From positions 1 through 5,452 of the forward strand of contig JAUVGM010000189.1 of the NCBI GenBank assembly GCA_030593785.1: a DNA stretch of 5,452 nt, given 5' to 3'. Positions 1-5,452 of this stretch are shown piece after piece; position 1 is the stretch's first letter; the number at the start of each line of letters is the position of its first letter. Origin of the DNA: Gammaproteobacteria bacterium (lineage in GTDB: Bacteria > Pseudomonadota > Gammaproteobacteria > UBA6429 > Thiohalophilaceae). Below the pieces are notes generated by a model, which did not search any database, was not told the DNA's origin, and saw only the letters and a list, made by a program, of their open reading frames with translations. The position numbers and the translations under genes are program-made.

Positions 1-1
1 C

Positions 2-2530
2 AGAGTAAGTTTAATAACGTACCATAAACTTGGTGATAAAATTGTAATTAAATCACATCAAAATATAACCGATAGCATTACAAAAAAAACAATAGGTCAT
101 ATTGAAATGTCCCGTGTTCTTGATAAAGCCTATTTTACAGAACTCTCACAAACACTTAACCTGGAAATTAAACACTCGTTTAATTCTTCGTTAGAAGATG
201 GTGCCTTGCTACTGAATAAAAATATCAGCAAACAGAACTTTAACATTATTCAAAATAAAAAAGACTATTCAGTCGTTTTAAAACAATCTGGTTTAAACGG
301 ATCAATTTATTATCTTATTAACCTCAACAAAGCTAACTTTAATTTATTATTAAATGAAAGCCGAACTCAATTTATAATTATTTTGGTTTTAGTCACTATT
401 TCAATTTCATTATTAATGCGTTACATCATAAACCTTAGCCTTGCCCGTCCTTTATCCGATTTAATGCAACAAATTAATAAAATAGAGAATCAGGATTATT
501 CAGATTCAAAACCAATTACAACGGGGGATGAACTTGAAGCAGTCTCAGAGAATATCAATCAACTTGCTCAAACTATCCATGAACGTGAAAATTCTTTAAA
601 AATATCATTAGATAGTGAAGCTCAACTATCCAAACAAGTAAAAGATAGTGAAGCACAGTTATACACATTGATTCGGACACTTCCAGATCTTGTTTGGCTT
701 AAAGATGCTGATGGTGTCTATCAGAGCTGCAACGAGAAATTTGAACGTTTTTTCGGTGCTAAAGAACAATATATTATTGGTAAAACTGATTATGATTTTA
801 TTGATAAAAAGATAGCCGACTCTTATCGACAGCATGATAAAAAAGCAATGGAGGCAGGCAATCCAACAAGAAACGAAGAAAGAATTACTTTTGCAGATGA
901 TGGCCATACAGAACTTGTAGAAACAATAAAAACACACATGCTCGATGATAACGGCACAGTTATCGGTGTTTTAGGTATTGCACGTGATATTACTGAGCGC
1001 AAGAACATAGAAGAAAAATTAAAAGCAAGTTCTCAACGCCTGGAAAAAATTGCCTCACGTCTTCCTGGAATGGTGTATCAATTTGAATTGACGGCAGATG
1101 GCGAAATGAGTTTTCCTTACGTTAGTGATGCTGTTAACGGCCTTTATCATGTTAGTGCAGATGAAGCACAGAAGGATGTCTCAAAGATATTCGATCAGAC
1201 TCATCCTGATGATGTAGAAAAATTAAATGACTCGATTTTGGAATCAGCTCGTACCCTCACTCCCTGGAAACTTGAATATAGAATATGTAACAAGGATGGC
1301 AACATCCGTTGGCTTTATGGAAATTCAATTCCGGAACAAATCTCAGAGGGTGGTATTTTGTGGCATGGTTTTGTTACCGACATCACTAAGCAAAAAGAAT
1401 CCGATGAAACATTAAGACGAACTCAGAAAATGGATGCATTAGGTAAACTGACCGGCGGCATCGCACATGACTATAATAATATGCTGGGTGTAGTACTTGG
1501 CTATGCGGATCTTTTAAGAGAAATGCTCAAAGATCAACCTGACTTACAAAATTATGCAGAACAAATAGTCCACGCCAGTGAGCGTGGTGCCAAGTTAACA
1601 AGTAAACTACTTACTTTCTCTCGGAATAAAGCATCTGATGCCTCTGTCACTGATATTAATCTAGTCTTATTAGAAGAACATCATATGCTTGAAAAAACTC
1701 TTACTGCTCGTATAAAGCTGGAATTTAAACTTGAAGAAGATGTCTGGCAAGTATATTTAGATGAAAATGAATTAGAAGATGCCATCCTCAATATATGTAT
1801 TAATGCCATGCATGCAATTGAAAACACTGGCACCATAACTATTGAAACAAAAAATAATATTATCAACTCCATAGATGCAGACTCTCTTAAGTTACAACCA
1901 GGAGAATATTTACAGCTCATCATTTCTGATACCGGACATGGAATGGATCAAATAACAAAAGATAAAATATTTGATCCTTTTTACTCGACTAAAGGTGAAC
2001 AAGGTACAGGTTTAGGATTAAGCCAGGTATACGGATTTATTAAGCGATGTGCCGGTGCAATTAAGGTTGAGTCTCAACTTAATTACGGTACACAATTTAC
2101 CTTGTATTTCCCACACTATTCTGGCGAAGACAAGAGTAAAACAATATTAAAAAGCAATGATAAAATGATGTTGGCTGATGACAAGACTATTCTTGTTGTA
2201 GATGATGAACCTCAGCTACTTCACTTAGCGAGTGAAATATTGAACAGGTATGGTTATAAAGTTTTCTGTGCACAACATGCAAATGAAGCATTGAAAATAT
2301 TAGAAACAGAATCCATAGACATCATGTTCTCTGATGTGATTATGCCAGATATAGATGGCTATGAACTTGCTGCAATAACTCATGAAAAATACCCTAATGT
2401 AAAAATTCAATTAGCTAGCGGATTTACGGGTGATCATCATACTAAATATGTCAATGCTGCGTTAACAAATAACCTGCTACAAAAGCCATATAACAGTCAA
2501 TCATTAATTAATAAAATACAATCGTTATAA
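2..2530 (+). CDS. Hybrid sensor histidine kinase (HAMP-PAS-PAS-HisKA-HATPase_c-REC), 5' end outside window
   Basis: Membrane-bound hybrid sensor kinase that would autophosphorylate on His and pass the phosphate to its own receiver. The frame is open from base 2 with no stop, so the Met at 107 is probably internal and the start lies upstream. Numbering that Met as residue 1: residues up to about 88 are the end of an extracytoplasmic sensor; a TM helix spans about 89-112; HAMP about 113-165; a coiled-coil linker follows to about 184; PAS1 is about 185-298, ending DITER; PAS2 is about 309-428, ending DITK, PAS_3-like. HisKA has phospho-acceptor His454 in GGIAHDYNN. The ATPase domain shows the N box (N562, N566), DTGHGM (608-613), FDPFYSTK (622-629) and GTGLGL (633-638). 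The receiver has D699/D700, phospho-acceptor D743, S771 and K793, all the expected catalytic residues. Signal and output are unknown. There is no DNA-binding or HPt domain, and no partner regulator is in view, so a separate phosphotransfer protein may exist elsewhere. Domain calls are firm; the role is not. Confidence 0.95.
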   Translation, partial: RVSLITYHKLGDKIVIKSHQNITDSITKKTIGHIEMSRVLDKAYFTELSQTLNLEIKHSFNSSLEDGALLLNKNISKQNFNIIQNKKDYSVVLKQSGLNGSIYYLINLNKANFNLLLNESRTQFIIILVLVTISISLLMRYIINLSLARPLSDLMQQINKIENQDYSDSKPITTGDELEAVSENINQLAQTIHERENSLKISLDSEAQLSKQVKDSEAQLYTLIRTLPDLVWLKDADGVYQSCNEKFERFFGAKEQYIIGKTDYDFIDKKIADSYRQHDKKAMEAGNPTRNEERITFADDGHTELVETIKTHMLDDNGTVIGVLGIARDITERKNIEEKLKASSQRLEKIASRLPGMVYQFELTADGEMSFPYVSDAVNGLYHVSADEAQKDVSKIFDQTHPDDVEKLNDSILESARTLTPWKLEYRICNKDGNIRWLYGNSIPEQISEGGILWHGFVTDITKQKESDETLRRTQKMDALGKLTGGIAHDYNNMLGVVLGYADLLREMLKDQPDLQNYAEQIVHASERGAKLTSKLLTFSRNKASDASVTDINLVLLEEHHMLEKTLTARIKLEFKLEEDVWQVYLDENELEDAILNICINAMHAIENTGTITIETKNNIINSIDADSLKLQPGEYLQLIISDTGHGMDQITKDKIFDPFYSTKGEQGTGLGLSQVYGFIKRCAGAIKVESQLNYGTQFTLYFPHYSGEDKSKTILKSNDKMMLADDKTILVVDDEPQLLHLASEILNRYGYKVFCAQHANEALKILETESIDIMFSDVIMPDIDGYELAAITHEKYPNVKIQLASGFTGDHHTKYVNAALTNNLLQKPYNSQSLINKIQSL
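610..654 (+). repeat. In-frame 12-bp direct repeat, 33-bp period, in the HAMP-PAS linker
   Basis: The 12-mer agatagtgaagc occurs at 610-621 and again at 643-654, exactly 33 bp (11 codons) apart. It encodes DSEAQL twice, at residues 169-174 and 180-185 of the kinase (numbered from the Met at 107). The segment lies in the helical linker between HAMP and the first PAS domain. An 11-residue spacing fits a hendecad coiled-coil repeat, so it may be a small tandem duplication in a signalling helix. Repeat identity is seen directly; the structural meaning is inferred. Confidence 0.6.
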
Positions 2531-2541
2531 TTATCGTTATA
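2521..2541 (+). repeat. Short 9-bp direct repeat across the kinase stop codon
   Basis: ATCGTTATA is present at 2521-2529 and 2533-2541, separated by 3 nt. The first copy overlaps the end of the kinase reading frame. It may be a protein-binding direct repeat or a chance event in AT-rich DNA. No function can be assigned. Confidence 0.35.
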
Positions 2542-2542
2542 T

Positions 2543-2572
2543 GTCACTTCATTCCAATAGCATCAATATAAT
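2543..2572 (+). promoter_or_regulatory. Candidate sigma70-type promoter for the ICMT-like gene
   Basis: A perfect -10 hexamer TATAAT lies at 2567-2572. The best -35 at an 18-bp spacing is GTCACT (2543-2548), which matches TTGACA at only three of six positions. Transcription would start near 2579, leaving a leader of about 80 nt before the ATG at 2660. The position in the gap between the kinase and the methyltransferase is sensible. The AT-rich background makes chance hexamers likely, so this is only a candidate. Confidence 0.35.
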
Positions 2573-2613
2573 TCATGCTCTATGCTATATTCTATGTTAT
2601 AAAAACATATAGC
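2557..2613 (+). repeat. Two overlapping inverted repeats around and after the candidate -10
   Basis: ATAGCAT (2557-2563) is the exact reverse complement of ATGCTAT (2582-2588), so these arms bracket the TATAAT. GCTATAT (2584-2590) is the exact reverse complement of ATATAGC (2607-2613), with inner GTT/AAC pairing at 2596-2598 and 2604-2606. The two pairs share GCTAT at 2584-2588, so the two hairpins cannot form together. No T-run follows either stem, so neither looks like an intrinsic terminator. They could be operator half-sites, alternative leader structures or chance. Confidence 0.4.
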
Positions 2614-2659
2614 TTATAAACGTATTATTAATTCGATAAAGGAATATTGGAGCCACTGA

Positions 2660-3265
2660 ATGACAGATTTTATAAGGATATTTTTGCCCATCTACCTCTT
2701 TGTATTTATTTTTGCTGTTTTTTTACTCAGAACATTTATTGTCTGGAAGAAAACAGGAGTTAATGCATATACATTATTAAAACAAAATGGCGCAGAAGGT
2801 GTTGTCGCGCGTTATTTTAAACTTGTTCCCTTAGCCAGTATTTTTGTTGTTATTACTGTCTCAGCATTTCCTTCTGCTTATACCTATTTAGCTCCATTCT
2901 ACTGGCTTGAGGAACAACAAGCAGTCACCCTAAGTGGATTGTTCTTACTTATCGTTTCACTGGTCTGGATATGGATTTCACAAACACAAATGGGGAATTC
3001 ATGGCGTATTGGCATAGATAAAACGACCGAAACCGATTTAGTCGTAAATGGTGTTTTTTTAATTTCTCGTAATCCTATCTTTCTTGGCTTAACGGTAAAC
3101 CTGGTTGGTTTCTTTTTAGTAATACCCAATGCAGCCACCTTAACGATTATGTTATTAGGTATTGCAATTATAGAAATTCAAGTCGCATTAGAAGAGCAAC
3201 ACTTGCTTAACCAGCATAAAGATAACTATGTAAATTATTGTAAAAATGTTCGGCGTTGGCTATAA
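2660..3265 (+). CDS. ICMT/PEMT-like integral membrane methyltransferase
   Basis: Predicted inner-membrane, probably S-adenosylmethionine-dependent methyltransferase of the isoprenylcysteine carboxyl methyltransferase-like family. The 201-aa length suits the bacterial members. Hydrophobic segments lie at about 7-28, 55-80, 88-107 and 140-175, the last probably a helical hairpin. The C-terminal half holds the family signature: MGNSWRIGID (111-120), NGVFLISRNPIFLG (130-143, the counterpart of G-x-RHP-x-Y-x-G with Asn for His), the Glu pair 178-179, Tyr190/Tyr193 and the terminal RRWL. The ATG start is backed by GGAG at 2649-2652, 7 nt upstream. It lies 129 nt after the kinase and 113 nt before the acetolactate synthase-like gene, same strand. 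Most bacteria lack prenylated CaaX proteins, so the substrate is probably a lipid or other small hydrophobic molecule, which is inference. Family placement is good; substrate unknown. Confidence 0.82.
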   Translation: MTDFIRIFLPIYLFVFIFAVFLLRTFIVWKKTGVNAYTLLKQNGAEGVVARYFKLVPLASIFVVITVSAFPSAYTYLAPFYWLEEQQAVTLSGLFLLIVSLVWIWISQTQMGNSWRIGIDKTTETDLVVNGVFLISRNPIFLGLTVNLVGFFLVIPNAATLTIMLLGIAIIEIQVALEEQHLLNQHKDNYVNYCKNVRRWL

Positions 3266-3297
3266 AAATAATACAAGCATACTAATAAGGTATATAA

Positions 3298-3342
3298 ATG
3301 GAACTTAAAGTTAAAATTCAACTCTTAGAATGCGCTATATAA
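3298..3342 (+). CDS. Possible 14-codon leader peptide upstream of the acetolactate synthase-like gene
   Basis: A short frame encodes MELKVKIQLLECAI and ends with TAA at 3340-3342. AAGG at 3287-3290 stands 7 nt before the ATG, a good Shine-Dalgarno placement. Six of the 14 residues are Leu, Ile or Val, which recalls attenuator leader peptides of branched-chain amino acid operons. However, I see no GC-rich terminator or antiterminator hairpin between it and the start at 3379, and no long run of identical regulatory codons. The residue bias may simply reflect AT-rich codons. It is recorded as a tentative upstream ORF, equally likely to be untranslated. Confidence 0.25.
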   Translation: MELKVKIQLLECAI

Positions 3343-3363
3343 AAATAAATTTTCTAAATAAAC

Positions 3364-3381
3364 GGAGTGTGTGAGTCAATG
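3364..3381 (+). promoter_or_regulatory. Ribosome binding site that decides the start of the acetolactate synthase-like gene
   Basis: GGAG at 3364-3367 is the only good Shine-Dalgarno match and lies 11 nt before the ATG at 3379. A GTG at 3367 is in the same frame but overlaps that GGAG, so it has no usable site of its own. In addition, MKASDLFVKCLEEEGIEYIFG is the normal N-terminal opening of ThDP carboligases. A second GAG at 3373-3375 is too close to the ATG to serve. Confidence 0.6.
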
Positions 3382-5031
3382 AAAGCATCAGATTTATTTG
3401 TAAAGTGCCTGGAAGAAGAAGGCATTGAATATATTTTTGGCATTCCGGGCGAAGAAAATGCAGACTTTATGATTTCTCTTGAGAAATCAAAGAAAATTAA
3501 ATTTATCTTAACGCGCCATGAACAAGGTGCTGCTTTTATGGCAGAAGTTTATGGTCGATTAACCGGCAACCCTGCCGGTTGTTTAGGCACTTTAGGTCCT
3601 GGAGCAACCAACTTAATTACAGGTGTGGCTGATTCAAATATGGATCGCTCACCCATGCTTGTTTTAACCGGACAAGGAGCATCCACTCGCTTACATAAAG
3701 AATCACACCAAATAATGGATGTGGTTAAAATGTTTGAACCTGTTACTAAATGGGCACAAACAATATTACATCCCGATAGTATCCCGGAAATCATTCGTAA
3801 AGCAGTCAGATTGGCACGAACAGAAAAACCCGGAGCTTGCCATATAGAGCTACCTGAAGACATAGCGAAAATAGAAACTGACTCAACGCCTTTACAACCT
3901 TTACGATTCCGTCGCCCAGTAGCCGATGACAAAATTCTCAATCAGGCCGTTGAACAAATATTAAAGGCAAAACGTCCTATTATCATCGCTGGTAATGGTT
4001 GTATTCGTAAACGTGCCAGCAAACAACTTCGACTTTTATGTGAAAAAACGGGTATCGGGGTCATTAGTACCTTTATGGCGAAAGGTTGTGTTGACGTAGA
4101 TGAAGATTACTGCCTTTTTACCATTGGCTTACAAGCTAAAGATGTTATTGCCTGTGCACTGGATCATGCTGATTTAATCATTACGCTTGGCTATGACATG
4201 GTGGAATACCATCCTAGCTTATGGAACAAGCATAAAGATAAAGACATTATTCATGTTGATTTCCTACCAACAGAAATTGACGAACACTACCATCCAGAAA
4301 CAGAAGTCATCGGTGATCTTGCTCATACACTATGGATGATGAATGAACGTTTTGATAAAGTTAAAGATTTTGGTTTCGACTTCCGGCAACAACTTGCAAC
4401 ACGTGAAACGATGCAAAAAGATTTAGCAACACATAGTAATGATGATACCGAAGACCTGATTCGCCCGCAAAAAGTATTATGGGATGTGCGACAGGTAATG
4501 GGAGCGAAGGATATTTTGCTATCCGATGTTGGTGCACACAAAATGTGGATTGCACGCCACTATCAATGCCATGAACCCAATACCTGCCTCATTCCAAATG
4601 GTTTCTGTTCTATGGGCTTTGCTTTACCGGGCGCTATTGCGGCCAGTATTGTACATCCCGATAAAAATATACTTTCCATATGTGGTGATGCCGGTTTCTT
4701 AATGAATGTTCAGGAAATGGAAACGGCAAAACGTCTTAACTCAAATATTGTTGTTATGATTTGGGAAGATAATATGTATGGCCTTATCGCATGGAAACAA
4801 GAAAATGAATTTGGTCACCATACTGACTTGTCTTTTGGTAATCCAAACTGGTTGGAACTTGCCAGCGCATTTGGCTGGCATGGTCACCAGGTAAATAATA
4901 GTCGTGACTTGGTAACAGAGTTAGAAGCCGCCTTTAAAGAAGATGGCCCAAGCCTGGTGATCGTACCTATTGATTACCGTGAAAATATGAAACTAACCAA
5001 ACGGTTAGGTGATATTGCTTGTCCAATATAA
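3379..5031 (+). CDS. Acetolactate synthase-like ThDP-dependent enzyme (catabolic AlsS/BudB type)
   Basis: Cytoplasmic thiamine-diphosphate enzyme, probably joining two pyruvates to 2-acetolactate with CO2 release, or a related 2-oxoacid carboligation or decarboxylation. With the ATG at 3379 it is 550 aa, usual for the family. The N-terminal ThDP domain (about 1-165) has FGIPG (20-24), catalytic Glu48 in TRHEQGAAFMA, GPGATN and H110-Q111. The central domain (about 180-315) has GYDMVEYHPSLWN (271-283), close to the AlsS GYDPIEYDPKFWN and unlike the RFDDR segment of anabolic FAD-type enzymes. The C-terminal domain (about 365-530) has NGFCSMGFALPGA (407-419) and the cofactor motif GDAG (436-439) to Asn465, with Ala in place of the third-position Gly of GDG. 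No regulatory subunit gene adjoins. The next gene, 36 nt on, is an aldehyde dehydrogenase, likely an operon. Alternatives are another ThDP enzyme such as a sulfoacetaldehyde acetyltransferase or oxoacid decarboxylase. Family certain, substrate inferred. Confidence 0.88.
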   Translation: MKASDLFVKCLEEEGIEYIFGIPGEENADFMISLEKSKKIKFILTRHEQGAAFMAEVYGRLTGNPAGCLGTLGPGATNLITGVADSNMDRSPMLVLTGQGASTRLHKESHQIMDVVKMFEPVTKWAQTILHPDSIPEIIRKAVRLARTEKPGACHIELPEDIAKIETDSTPLQPLRFRRPVADDKILNQAVEQILKAKRPIIIAGNGCIRKRASKQLRLLCEKTGIGVISTFMAKGCVDVDEDYCLFTIGLQAKDVIACALDHADLIITLGYDMVEYHPSLWNKHKDKDIIHVDFLPTEIDEHYHPETEVIGDLAHTLWMMNERFDKVKDFGFDFRQQLATRETMQKDLATHSNDDTEDLIRPQKVLWDVRQVMGAKDILLSDVGAHKMWIARHYQCHEPNTCLIPNGFCSMGFALPGAIAASIVHPDKNILSICGDAGFLMNVQEMETAKRLNSNIVVMIWEDNMYGLIAWKQENEFGHHTDLSFGNPNWLELASAFGWHGHQVNNSRDLVTELEAAFKEDGPSLVIVPIDYRENMKLTKRLGDIACPI

Positions 5032-5053
5032 ATATATTACAGATATTAAAGTT

Positions 5054-5070
5054 AAAGGGGATTTAAATTG
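5054..5070 (+). promoter_or_regulatory. Strong ribosome binding site supporting a TTG start codon
   Basis: AAAGGGG at 5054-5060 is the strongest purine-rich Shine-Dalgarno in the window and lies 7 nt before TTG (5068-5070). The first in-frame ATG (5089) would be 28 nt from it, too far. A TTG initiation codon for the dehydrogenase therefore fits best. Confidence 0.7.
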
Positions 5071-5452
5071 AGTAATCACCATCCACTAATGATCGCGGGT
5101 ATAGAAAACAGCGACAAAGATAAAATAACCGTTACTGCACCCTTTGATGGTTCTGAAATTGCGACATTGGATGCAGCAAATTCAGCAGATGTTGAAAAAG
5201 CATTAACTACTGCACAAGATTTATTTAACGACAAGTCAAAATGGTTACCCGCCTCACAACGTATCGACATACTTAATAAAACTGCCGCATTAATGCGAGA
5301 GCAATTTGACGATCTTGTTATTATTGCTGCAGGTGAAGGTGGCAAGCCTCTAACGGATTCTCAAGTTGAGGTGGAGCGTGCTATTGATGGTGTTTTAAAT
5401 TGTATTGAATGTATACGGTCGGATCACGGTACAGAAATTCCTATGGGAATTA
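5068..5452 (+). CDS. Aldehyde dehydrogenase family protein, N-terminal part (3' end outside window)
   Basis: NAD(P)-dependent aldehyde dehydrogenase, oxidising an aldehyde to its acid or acyl-CoA. Only the first 128 codons are present and the frame is open to the right edge. Features typical of the N-terminal NAD-binding half are seen: the APFDGSEIATLDAANSADVEKAL opening (residues 25-47), WLPASQRIDILNKTAALM (helix leading into the fold), and GEGGKPLTDSQVEVERAIDGV, the family E-x-GKP-xx-(x)n-EV-x-RA signature. The catalytic Cys and Glu lie beyond the window, so activity and subfamily (acetaldehyde, semialdehyde or CoA-acylating) cannot be judged. The TTG at 5068 is chosen because AAAGGGG sits 7 nt upstream. 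It follows the acetolactate synthase-like gene by 36 nt with no terminator between them, implying co-transcription. It may oxidise an aldehyde released by, or derived from, the product of that enzyme. Confidence 0.87.
   Translation, partial: MSNHHPLMIAGIENSDKDKITVTAPFDGSEIATLDAANSADVEKALTTAQDLFNDKSKWLPASQRIDILNKTAALMREQFDDLVIIAAGEGGKPLTDSQVEVERAIDGVLNCIECIRSDHGTEIPMGI

Noticed and set aside
659..1008. Overlapping minus-strand open frames (92 and 61 aa) inside the kinase
   Set aside because: They sit opposite the PAS1 coding region, and their Phe/Cys/Ser-rich translations are what antisense reading of a Lys/Glu-rich gene gives.
2584..2613. Rho-independent terminator after the kinase
   Set aside because: The stem is AT-rich, the loop is large and no T-run follows. 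It could not be supported as an intrinsic terminator on either strand.
3336..3343. TATATAAA as a -10 element for the acetolactate synthase-like operon
   Set aside because: No -35 better than three of six matches exists at a 16-18 bp spacing, and such hexamers are common in this base composition.
3341..3353. AAAAT/ATTTT palindrome upstream of the acetolactate synthase-like gene
   Set aside because: A 5-bp all-AT arm pair with a 2-nt gap is expected by chance in this AT-rich spacer and cannot form a stable hairpin.
3367..3378. GTG at 3367 as start of the acetolactate synthase-like gene
   Set aside because: It overlaps the only good Shine-Dalgarno (GGAG 3364-3367) and adds four residues not typical of the family; ATG at 3379 fits both the site and the usual N-terminus.
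3549..3941. Minus-strand 130-aa open frame inside the acetolactate synthase-like gene
   Set aside because: It lies wholly opposite a gene with clear family motifs, has no ribosome binding context I can recognise and shows no domain; it is a shadow of the coding strand.
5076..5345. Minus-strand 89-aa open frame at the right end
   Set aside because: The opposite strand encodes a recognisable aldehyde dehydrogenase N-terminus over the same bases with a strong Shine-Dalgarno.
1..5452. CRISPR arrays, tRNA or rRNA genes, insertion sequences, phage genes
   Set aside because: No regularly spaced repeats, tRNA-like cloverleaf, rRNA core motifs, transposase motifs or terminal inverted repeats were recognised on either strand.

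Overview
The window is AT-rich (GC roughly in the upper 30s percent by eye) bacterial DNA. It is densely coded, with every supported gene on the + strand. Shine-Dalgarno sequences, the hybrid kinase architecture and the protein flavour suggest a Gram-negative proteobacterium, most likely a gammaproteobacterium. That placement is inference and cannot be pinned to a genus from the sequence alone.

Layout: (1) Positions 2-2530 hold the 3' part of a membrane-bound hybrid sensor histidine kinase: end of an extracytoplasmic sensor, TM helix, HAMP, two PAS domains, HisKA, HATPase_c and a C-terminal receiver. The reading frame is open to the left edge, so the true start lies outside the window. (2) A 129-nt spacer (2531-2659) carries a perfect TATAAT hexamer set between overlapping inverted repeats. 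(3) Positions 2660-3265 encode a 201-aa integral membrane methyltransferase of the isoprenylcysteine carboxyl methyltransferase (ICMT)-like family. (4) A 113-nt spacer contains a possible 14-codon leader ORF rich in Leu/Ile/Val. (5) Positions 3379-5031 encode a thiamine-diphosphate enzyme resembling catabolic acetolactate synthase (AlsS/BudB type). (6) Only 36 nt further on, a TTG-initiated aldehyde dehydrogenase begins at 5068 and runs off the right edge.

The acetolactate synthase-like gene and the aldehyde dehydrogenase are almost certainly co-transcribed and form the functional core of the window. A plausible scheme is a ThDP-dependent 2-oxoacid carboligase or decarboxylase whose aldehyde or ketone products are handled, directly or further downstream, by an NAD(P)-dependent dehydrogenase. 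The exact substrates are not determinable here. No acetolactate decarboxylase and no IlvN/IlvH regulatory subunit gene is visible. The kinase and the methyltransferase share the strand but nothing in the sequence ties them to this metabolism. No RNA gene, insertion sequence, CRISPR array or clear Rho-independent terminator was found.
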